Positions 1 to 8,260 of a DNA stretch of 24,432 nucleotides are shown here, piece by piece. The stretch's first letter is position 1, and the number at the start of each line of letters is the position of its first letter. The position numbers were made by a program, and so were the translations under genes. The notes below the pieces were generated by a model. The model was not told the origin of the DNA. It saw only the letters and a program-made list of their open reading frames with translations, and made no database searches. Location: positions 1 through 24,432 of the forward strand of contig LSYV01000052.1 of assembly GCA_001584585.1 (NCBI GenBank). Direction: 5' to 3'. The stretch is from Gonium pectorale (taxonomy: Eukaryota; Chlorophyta; Chlorophyceae; Chlamydomonadales; Volvocaceae).

Positions 1-761
1 CCCGAGGCTCGCACGGCATCGCCGACGGTGAGCAGGCGACGGCAGTCGGCGAGAGGGCCGTGAAGCGCCTCCAGCCCAGGCCGGCGGCCCACCGCGCCCG
101 CATTGGGGAGCAAGGGGTTGCCCCACAGCGGCGCATTGTAGCACCGGTCACCGGGCACGAGCGGTGGTTCCGCGACGTCGGAGACCGGGGTAAGGTGGCT
201 GAGGGCGGTGACGAGGCAGAGAACATCGGGGGGCAGGCTAGGCCGGCCGCCAAGCCAGGGGCCGGCGGGCCGGGCGGTGAGGACGGCCAGGGGGCCGAAG
301 GAGGAGTGGAGGGCTGCGAGATAGGCTGCCAGCATCCGCTGCCAGGGAGCGCAGCAGGCGGCAGGGGTACGGCCGGCACACCGGGCAAATGCGAGGCTCC
401 ATTTTGCATGGCGACTGTGCACGTGCGGCCGCAGGGGCAGGACGCCGAAGCCGCCAGTGGTGGGGTGGCCAGGGAGGAGGCGGAGGGGCACTCCGGTGAG
501 TTGCCGCCCGGAGTCTTCCGGCCCCAGGCAGCGGTTCGCAGACAGACAGACTTCGTTACAGTACCCCCGACGCTGGGGGACCCGGCCTGCCACCGGGAAA
601 TTACTGCGAAAGTACGGGCAGCAAGACAGCACCAGCAGACAAACCAAGCAATGAAACAGACACACACGGGCCGTGCACAATAGAGGCCCGCCACCCACCA
701 AGTCTGACCAAGTCTGTGGAGACACTAACCCCGACCACGAGCGGCACAATAAAAACAACAT
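1..761 (-). mobile_element. LINE-type retrotransposon ORF2, C-terminal part, cut by the window edge
   Basis: One minus-strand frame is open from a Met codon at 761 to the left edge (about 253 codons, no stop). From about position 570 leftwards it reads like the C-terminal part of volvocine LINE reverse-transcriptase proteins. Visible landmarks are a GGFGVLPLRPHVHSRHAKW block at about 455-400, then an APLWGNPLLPN block near 130, then GLEALHGPLADCRRL and TVGDAVRAS up to the edge. That order (glycine-rich GFG-LPLR block, W-NP block, G-L--L---L--C block) is what the region after the RT domain looks like in L1-like elements. No RT catalytic YxDD motif is in the window, so this is either a 5'-truncated copy or only the part that happens to be visible. 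The first 60 or so codons (761 to about 580) show no such resemblance and are probably flanking sequence. Family recognition is from memory of the motif pattern, not a search. Confidence 0.6.
14..95. repeat. Direct repeat, copy 1 (with 3677-3758)
   Basis: About 80 bp is shared in the same orientation with 3677-3758, roughly 3.66 kb away. The copies differ by scattered substitutions and short indels. It forms the last visible part of the LINE reading frame, so the repeat is best explained as two insertions of one element family, not as terminal repeats. Confidence 0.7.
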
Positions 762-3239
762 ACCGGTCGACAGGTCCACACACAGGTATCAAGCGAGTAG
801 GCAAACAAGAAAACCAAGGAAAAATGAGGGAGACCAATGCGTCAATCCCCGCAGTGCAGGTATCCAGCCACGACCCGCAGGAAGGGGTGCCCAGCAGATA
901 CAGCATCCCAGCCCTTCCACGGTACACTGAGGTCAGCGAAGCCTCGCAGCAGGGACCAAGACGTCACCACTACGCTTGCCTGCATCGCAGCAAGGACAAC
1001 GGGAGCCGAACCCGGGCCGGAAGGGGTGAACGGCCGACGCATGCATGATCACCTGTCATGGACTAGCAGAGCGTCACTTTGGCATCAGCAGTTGACAGCC
1101 CATCGCATATCGGAACCAGGTGTCGTCATCGTATAGAGGTCAGTATCCCCCCCTGTCAGTTCGGCACCTGCAAACGTGCACCGCACAGGTTTGGCAAGGA
1201 TGCGGGCTATCAGCGCGCGGCATGTGTGCCCCGGCGCGGCTGACATCTGCCACTGCGCGCCGCGGCAGTAGGGACCGTCCCGGAGCCAGGGCCAGGGCTC
1301 ACCGGCGGGAGCGCAGCGCGCACAGTGGCAGGCGGATAGAGGTCGTCACGGCGGCCGCTGACAGCGCGCCGGAGCCAGGCCAGCATCGGCAGCGGGGCGC
1401 TAGCAGCCTGCAGGAGGGAGAGGGCGAAAGTGCGCTGGCCGCCACCCCAGCAGACCATCCACCGGAGCGTGGGGATGGCTCGCGGTGCAGAAACAGGTGC
1501 GGGTGACAGCGTCGCCTCATATTCTGCTGGGGGCTCCCGGCGCGGGTGCCCACCGCGCCGACGGTGGGGGCCTGTCCCTCTGGGCAGGCCGCCGGTACCT
1601 GGCGACACGCCGGCGCAGAGCGCCTCATCGAAGCGCCAGGAACGCAGTGCATGTCCAGCCTACAACCGGCGCCGCAGCGATGGGGGGCCCCAAAGCCGAA
1701 GCGGCAGCGACAGCAGCAGCACCTGAGGTGGCGCTAGTGGGGCCGGCACTGGCCGAGGGATGTGGCGTGGTTGTCGCAACGGTATTGGGATCTTTTTTCT
1801 CTGCAATTGAGGACAGGGGGCGTTATGTGGGTAGTCCCGGACAGATAGAAGATGGTCCAGGGGAGCAAGGGCGGTGCCAGGGTTCCTAATGAAGTGCCCC
1901 GGGATTTGTGGCCCATTAACGTCGCAGGCCTGTGGGCGGGTCCAACTCCCTCTTCAGGAAGATAGCATGGATGTGCAGCAGCACCGCAGCCTCGCCCAGG
2001 CTGATTTTCCTAAACACTGCCAGCGCTCGCCGACAGTTCTTTACTCCCAGGTCTGTATATCGCCGTTTGGCGCCCAGGGTGGGCGAGCTGGACGCGCGCA
2101 GGTGTGGTACGTAACCGCTGCACGCCGATGGACCAGCGACAGAGACGACGGCACCGCAGAGCACGCTGAACACCTCGCATCCCACCAGGTGATATCGGAG
2201 GTCCTGGCAAATTGGTACGCTTGTCCCTCGGGGACGGATGGGAGGGGACGTTCTCTCATCTGCTGCGCCAACCCGCTGTCACGCCATATCGTGTGATTGA
2301 CAGGACGCGTGATATGTGCGGCGAAGTATGGGGCTAGAAGGCTGGAGCTGGGCCTGATGCTGCCCTTGTGTTGGCTGGTGTATGTGTTTGCTGTGCACGA
2401 TCTCGTACGATATCTGTGTACGGTAGGTGCTGGCCACGTATTTGAGCGCCGTTTGCGCTGGTCGAGCTGTCGCTCGACACGCTTGCTCTAGCGGACACAC
2501 ACATGTGTCGCATGCACTGTTAGGTTACGGTGCAGAGCTTGTGTAAGTGCGACCAACCATCGTCATGTAGCCTCTACGCGGAACGGCGCCGCAACCTTTG
2601 CGCGCGCCACCAGTGCACACTGCACTCGCTAGTCGCTACACCACCCCACAAACCCTCAAGTGTGCGCCAGCTGTCCGCCATATGCACGGTACACGATACG
2701 TCATGACACCGCCTGGAAACGCCACGCCTTCGGATGTATATGAAAGGCCAATGTGTGAAGGGCGCCACACCCACTACTCGAGGCTGTTGAGCGCCGCCAG
2801 CACCACCACGCCCCCCACACACCCCACCACCCGATCCGGATTTGTCAGACGCACAAAGAAAGGTGGGACCGCTACACCGGGCACCTGTACCACAGCATGC
2901 AACACGAACCGGGAGGGCTTGTCTGCTAGCCTCCGTCGGCCACCATGCTTTGTACCCGGCGCCCAACTGGCACCGTCGCAGCTTCGGCGGGTGTGTACGA
3001 GGTAGCCTTCCCGTTCATGTATGTTTCACGTTTTATTGAACCCGGCGGCTAACAATGAGATCTATATATGGGGCAGGTAGACCCAGATATACGATACAGG
3101 CGCGGGACGGTACCGGACTCGGTACCCCGCAGCCATACAGATGCATAACCAGTTTTGGCAATCACTAGCTACCCTGCATCGGAAAACCGTGAAAGGTAAG
3201 CCGCCAAAGCACTTCCACCAGCGCCACGGGCGGTAGCTC
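762..3239. other. Gene-poor region with no recognised gene
   Basis: Many short frames occur on both strands, as expected by chance in GC-rich DNA, but I could not link any into a protein family or a convincing exon chain. Two minus-strand stretches look slightly more protein-like: 1210-1608 (alanine/leucine/arginine rich) and 1916-2185, which ends in a lysine/arginine and aliphatic-rich segment. Neither has a motif I recognise. The region lies between the LINE fragment and its decayed second copy, so retroelement debris is the simplest reading. Confidence 0.5.
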
Positions 3240-3782
3240 CAATGTCTCCCGGTGTCCCGGACGTATTCGGCATGGCAGGCCCCCTGCTGCAGCGTCCGAT
3301 CCCCGAGCTGCAGCTGGGTGCCTGTCCGGACCATTGCGGTCGCGAGGCGCATCATCGTATCACCGGCCAGTCGCCAGCCCCAGGCGGAGAGCAACGACAT
3401 CGTCCGGGAAGGCGTGGGCTACAAAGCGGCGGCCCATGCGCCGCGAGGCAGTCCAGGCGCCTCGAAGGGAGGAGACTGCGGCATGCGCGTCCATGTAGCC
3501 CTACAAGGCGCCGTGCGCTACAAGGATGGCTCGCTCGAGCTCTCGTGTTCACGCTTTACAGCACCGAAGTGCTGGCGGCCAACCAGCACTACTGTTGAGA
3601 TATTGAAACCGGCCTCAGGGGCCAGGACTTTTCAGGCGTTCCTCCTTGAAGCCGACAGTGCGGCGTCCACCCGCACCGCATCACCAACGACACACGCGCA
3701 GGCGACGGCAGTCGGGGAGAGGGCCGTGGAGCGCCTCGGCCCAGGTCGACGGCCCACGCGTATTACAAGTGCAGTATGACCA
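3240..3782 (-). mobile_element. Decayed second copy of the LINE tail (remnant)
   Basis: Positions 3677-3758 align with 14-95 on the same strand, with a few substitutions and small indels. The shared core reads CAGGCGACGGCAGTCGG followed by GAGAGGGCCGTG. On the minus strand the left copy gives GLEALHGPLADCRRLLTVGDAVRA. Here the same peptide is split by a one-base deletion near 3739 and a further length change near 3695, after which VVGDAVRVDAALSASRRNA runs to a stop. Similarity ends abruptly to the right of about 3760. Leftwards to about 3240 there are arginine/tryptophan-rich minus-strand frames that could be the rest of the element, but I cannot prove that. The copy is clearly non-coding. 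Confidence 0.4.
3677..3758. repeat. Direct repeat, copy 2 (with 14-95)
   Basis: Second copy of the repeat at 14-95, in the same orientation. It carries frame-breaking indels relative to copy 1, so this is the degraded member. Confidence 0.7.
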
Positions 3783-4688
3783 TCGCACTCAACCCGTCAC
3801 TGGGTTTAGCGACAGCACTGTGCAGAAGCCAGGTCACCTAGCAGCAGCAAGAAGGGACATGTCCCAGAGCGCCCACTACTAGCGAGTTCGCGGATATAAA
3901 ACCTTCAACGCGAGTGTCTTCTTAACCAAGTTCAACCACAGGCCGCGACTTTGCCCTGGGCCCGTCACGAACGAGCTTCGCCGCGCTAGACCAGGTTCGA
4001 GAACACCGAACATTGGGGTCGCTCAGTCCCCGCCAGCGGCAGGCAACGTGTCAAGTATAATTAAAGAGGCGACGGTGCCGTTGGTGCATGTACGGTGGGC
4101 TCCGCCACAGCCATGCCAAACTCAACTGCCAAACATCCGTGCCAGACTTGAAATGCCAAACAGCCTTTTGCCAAAGTTCCTCCCGATGTCTCAAAAGGTG
4201 ATCATATTGTACAGGGCCCACAGGTGCCAAACTGATACAGGAAGATGCCCAACATGACCCTTGTGTACGGTGCATGGGTGCTAGCTGTCCCCAGGATAAA
4301 GATTTTGCAGTCTTGATACACCCATCATATCGGCGACCTTTGGATATGCTGCAATGCGCACTGCACGCATAACCGGCGTCACGCCAGACCGGCCCTGAAG
4401 GGCCAACGATACACACACGGCCATGATGCGGGCTGGAAGCGCCCGGCGTCACTTGCATGGGTAAAAGCGCCCGGCGGCACTGGCCCAACTGGAAGCGAAC
4501 GCGCCACCTCGGAAACGCCCAGTTCATGGAACGGAACCAGGCAAGTCCACCAGCACCGCCAATACATACGCCTCCGGCGGCTTCAGAAAAGGTCCAGCCG
4601 GCCGGCTACGCTACATGATAGCACACACAGCGTGGTCCCTGGTGGGCATGATGCTTGATCGCTCAGCCAACCCGCGACGGCCTGGACA
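3783..4688. other. Spacer downstream of CENH3, no recognised gene
   Basis: Less GC-rich than its surroundings, with several stops in all frames. It holds a TATAAAA at 3895-3901 with no recognisable gene behind it. It also holds a short imperfect duplication, AAGCGCCCGGCG(T/G)CACT, at 4437-4453 and 4465-4481. The right part must carry the 3' untranslated region of CENH3, whose stop codon is at 4691-4689 on the minus strand. I found no minus-strand TGTAA signal here. Confidence 0.5.
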
Positions 4689-6760
4689 TCAGCTGTCAGC
4701 CGCCTTGTGCTCCAGTCCTCGCAGCCGCTGCGCCATCAGCATGTCCTTGGACCTGTGGGTTACATTCAGGGATACGTTGTGACGGAGATGGGGGGGACCA
4801 CAGCAGGGCCGGGACAGGGCAGCGCAGTGGTGGGGCGGCGGGCGTTCGTGCGGGGAACACATGGACCGCCTTGCATCGACATAGGAAACATGAGTCGGCG
4901 GTCGTATCATCTATCAGTAATGTACAGCCGTCCGCAGCGCACGCGCAGTGCAGAGCAGCCGCATGCCGGCAATGAAGAAGCGCCACAAACCTGCCTCTTG
5001 ACCGACATAAGGCATACAAGACCGACGCGCGGCTCCTATCTATTCTACTAGCAAATCCCAGCCGGTCTGGCTCGGGTTTGTTGGCAGCCCGCAGGGCAGC
5101 TGCAGCTGCACCGCATGGGCCCACACCCGTAGTAGGTCGCTTCTCTGGAAAGCCTTCAGCTCCAAAAGCCCCGACCTTATGGTCGTACGTGGAGCGGGCA
5201 AGGTGCCTGCAAATGACCTGCAGTGTGCCGTACGTTCAACTTCGCGGCTCCTCCCCAGATGCTCCTCCTTCCCGCGTGGTTACAAATGCTGTATGCACTG
5301 CGCTGCACGGCGCTATGTTTCGACTCACATGATGGTGACGCGCTTGGCGTGGATGGCGCACAAGTTGGCGTCCTCCATCATGCCCACCTGCAGCAGCATG
5401 AGCGGAACGGCGGTAGCGGCAGGGCAGGCCGTAGGGCAGCGAAGATGCGGAACCGGTCGCAACGCATGACGCCGAAACGTAACGGAAGGGGCAGCATGCG
5501 CCATCCGCACGGGGGCAAATACGAGGAGGAAGCTGGAGCGGCGCAGTGCGCTTGTGCGATTGGCGCACATGGGGCCACACAGGGATATCAACGGGCGACC
5601 GGTGAAGGCGTGAGTCGCACGTGCGCGTACGCATGCGAGAGGTGAGACCGGAGGGCACCCGGTGCAGCCCGCGCACCGACACACAGCCGGAAGCAGCGGC
5701 AAGGATGGACAAGCAAGGTAGATGCGCATACGCACCATGAAGGCCTCGGCCGCCTCCTGCAGCGCCTCCAGCGCGTCCGCCCGCCAGCGGAAGTCCGTGG
5801 TCCCGCCCGGGCCACCCTTCTGGGAGATCTGCAACACAGAGGACATGGGAGGGATGGTTTGCCACAGCACAGAGTGCACAATCTCGCCCCAAGTCAATCG
5901 GGGGGGGGGGCCAGGTTCGGCAAGGGCGCACGGTGGAAGGCTCGAATCATCGTCGCCTGTATAGCCCCAGTGCGGTACGGCCGCCATGTCGGGCCTTCCT
6001 GACGAGAAACATCAGGCAGGTTGCCACGAAGCGCACTTTCCACAACGTGCGCATTCGCTTTACTTCACAAGCGCGGCTCGCAACACATTCATATCGGCGC
6101 ACTGTGTGTTGCTTGTGGCCAATGGCAGGGCCTACAGCGCGCAACGCAGGGCACGGAATGCGCAAGACTCTGCATCCAGTCCCAGCAGCGCGCACCCACC
6201 TCGCGCACGAGGCGCTGGAAAGGAGCGCGCCGGATGAGCAGCTCGGTTGTCTTCTGGTACTTGCGGATCTCGCTGCAAGTTGTAAGGCAGGGTCGGGTCA
6301 ACTAGCGAAGAGTTTCTGCCGTAACGACGCGCAATGAGCATTCACAGACGGATGTCACCTAGAATAATTTTGCAGGAGGGTGTGTGTGTCCTAGCGCATG
6401 AACCTTAGGGCGGGTCGCCACGCCCACGCACGCGCCCAACCCGGCCGCCCCCGCCGACTCCCTTCGGCGTCTCTGCATAGGATTGGGGGCCGGGGATGAG
6501 CTAATCACCCACCGGAGCGCCACGGTGCCCCGTCGCACACGCCGCTTCCGCTTGGGGGGCTGAGGCACGGGGGTCTTCTTGGCCGCGGGCTGGTTTCGGG
6601 TCCTCGGGCCCACCGGCGACTTCACGCCGGCCTCCACTGGCTCCTTCTTAATCTCCTTTTTCACCTTGATTGCTGGGCTGGCCGGCTGCTTCTTCGCGGG
6701 CTGCTTCTTCTTCCCGATGCCACCCATGAACTTTGTGGCCGTCTGCTTTACTCGCGCCAT
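4689..6760 (-). CDS. CENH3: Centromeric histone H3 variant (CENH3/CENP-A type), 5 exons, 178 aa
   Basis: Replaces H3 in centromeric nucleosomes and marks where kinetochores assemble. Exons on the minus strand: 6760-6513, 6272-6200, 5828-5736, 5387-5329, 4752-4689. All four introns are GT-AG, phases match, and the 537 nt end in TGA. Residues 1-75 form a lysine/proline-rich tail starting MARVKQTA. Then [14 protein letters not shown] (alpha-N), [16 protein letters not shown] (alpha-1), a long loop 1 ([14 protein letters not shown]), [13 protein letters not shown] (alpha-2), [16 protein letters not shown] (loop 2) and [14 protein letters not shown] (alpha-3). The long loop 1, the W after DFR, a tail unlike normal H3 and the LEH ending instead of GERA mark the CENP-A class, not replication H3. 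The start at 6760 was preferred to an in-frame Met nine codons upstream because MARxKQTA is the H3 N terminus. Poly-C lies on the sense strand of intron 2 (5900-5910). The gene is divergent from the J-protein gene. Confidence 0.93.
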
Positions 6761-6821
6761 TGCAGCCGCTATTGGGTCACAACTCAAAGGCTCCGCAGTT
6801 GCCTGACGACCTGAGCCCTAG

Positions 6822-6829
6822 TGACGTCA
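6822..6829. promoter_or_regulatory. TGACGTCA palindrome (CRE/C-box, histone hexamer type)
   Basis: A perfect TGACGTCA, inside the 10-bp palindrome GTGACGTCAC (6821-6830), sits about 62 bp upstream of the CENH3 start codon. ACGT-core sites are bound by bZIP proteins. The contained ACGTCA is the hexamer element known from plant histone H3/H4 promoters, where HBP-1 type bZIP factors bind. Its position close to the start suggests a core-proximal control site for CENH3, but binding is inferred. Confidence 0.5.
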
Positions 6830-7053
6830 CGTCGAGCGCAGCTGGAGCTTCTGTGGTTCTGATAAGGTGGTGAAAACTGTGACCCAAAGCTACGCGCACT
6901 TGAAGTGTTGCAAGAACCAGTTCTAGAAATGCAGCAGCGCGCACCTCTGTTTACTCGGCCCGTACGGCATGCTGCGCGTGCGGTCAGCAGGGCGAAACCC
7001 CCCCGTGTCCAGGTGGCCCATCCAGTCGCATATCCCTTGGCCGTGGCACCACG

Positions 7054-7095
7054 GGCCCCCAGACCCTCGCCCCGGGTCCACGGGGCGTGGGGGCC
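7054..7095. repeat. GC-rich inverted repeat (potential hairpin)
   Basis: GGCCCCC at 7054-7060 and CGCCCC at 7068-7073 pair with GGGGCG at 7082-7087 and GGGGGCC at 7089-7095. The left arm has a short bulge and the loop is 8 nt. The stem is almost entirely G-C, so it would be stable in DNA or RNA. Function unknown. Confidence 0.55.
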
Positions 7096-7976
7096 ACCGA
7101 GGGCTGGGCCCATCGTCCTTTGGGCCTCGCTGGGTCGGCCCAGAGAGAGGGGCTTGCTCCTTTTGAAGGCGCAAGTCTCGATGATGAGACAGGTAGGATA
7201 AATTTCTATGGATCCCAACGCCCACCGGGCCGGCACTCACGCCCAAACCAGAAAAGTGATAGGGTCCCAGGGCCCCCCAGAGGGGCTGCAGGTCCACCGC
7301 CGGGGCTACATAGGGCGAATGGCTGGCAGGGAGACACCGTGGCACGGCCGGGTCCCGTGCTGTCCTATGGGAACATGGATGGCCATCCCTATCCGTGCCC
7401 AGGTTTCGTATCCATGGAAGAGCACAGAGCAGGTAAGAGGGGGATGGTGATAGACTCGACAAGGTCTTGCACGAGTGCATGGGCAACTGCACAACCAAGC
7501 TGCCCCTCGGAGCCGTCCAGCTGATCCCTCCAAGCGAAAACATCATACCGGCGGGCGTCTTAAGGCGGCGGACTCCGCTCGTGCCTGGGGGAAAGCTGTG
7601 CTGTCATGTGCAATTACCGGCACCACCGCAACGCATCAGTGACACTGGGTGACCGGACTTACGACATGTACGACGTCCGTGGCACACAACACTGCCACGC
7701 CTCACGTACAACAACACGCACACGCGCACAGACCCTCTCAAATCCCTCAGGGATGGCAAACGACAGCCGCTTGTACCAAGGATGACACGGCCGTCACATG
7801 CCGTGTGTGGCCCCAAGGGTTATGTACATGAAGTTGGTTGCACCGCCCCGCCCCACCCCTCACCCCACGCCCTACCAACTCCTCCCGACGGAATGGGTGT
7901 TCAGCATTTCTCTGCACCACGCTTGCCGTACCTCAAACTGCCGGACCGTACTACACTCTCGGCAATATGTGCTCGA

Positions 7977-7987
7977 TATTTATATAT
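7977..7987 (+). promoter_or_regulatory. AT-rich TATA-like stretch upstream of the J-protein gene
   Basis: TATTTATATAT stands out in otherwise GC-rich DNA about 270 bp before the start codon at 8261. It could be a TATA element with a long 5' leader, but there is no independent mark of a transcription start. Confidence 0.2.
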
Positions 7988-8260
7988 GGTGCTTCTTTGC
8001 ACTACAGGAGTGTGTGGACTTGCTGCGCTACATGCACAACGACGGGCCGACCGCTGAACGCTAGCTACTTGCAATACCGGCGGCCTTTTACTGCCTGGAT
8101 AAGTTATCAAAGCAGTCACCTCCAGTCTGCAAGCAGCAAGGCATAAGGTTTAGCAATCATTCTGCCAACGTTACGTGACAACCGCCCGCCGCTTCCTATT
8201 GCACTTGCGGAAAATCAGGGCGTCGTTTCAGTCTCATCCTGAGCGGCTGTGGACGGTGCG

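Larger units (their letters stand above)
6830..8260. other. Divergent spacer between CENH3 and the J-protein gene
   Basis: Contains the upstream regions of both divergent genes. Positions 6905-7546 are free of stops for about 600 nt in one plus-strand frame and one minus-strand frame, but neither translation shows a known domain. Both are proline/glycine/arginine rich, as expected from GC bias. A GC-rich inverted repeat lies at 7054-7095. From 7600 to 8260 I see only non-coding sequence, with an AT-rich TATTTATATAT at 7977-7987 about 270 bp before the J-protein start. Confidence 0.5.

Noticed and set aside
3895..3901. TATAAAA box
   Set aside because: No plausible coding start or exon chain follows it on the plus strand before the antisense CENH3 gene.
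3985..4010. GGTTCGAG, like a tRNA B box
   Set aside because: The flanking bases do not complete the box, and no acceptor or anticodon stem can be folded around it.
5236..5931. 231-codon minus-strand frame over CENH3
   Set aside because: It is in the wrong frame for the histone exons and shows no domain. The real protein is split over exons in other frames.
6761..6787. Upstream in-frame Met of CENH3 (nine codons earlier)
   Set aside because: The H3 family begins MARxKQTA, so the downstream Met at 6760 is the better start.
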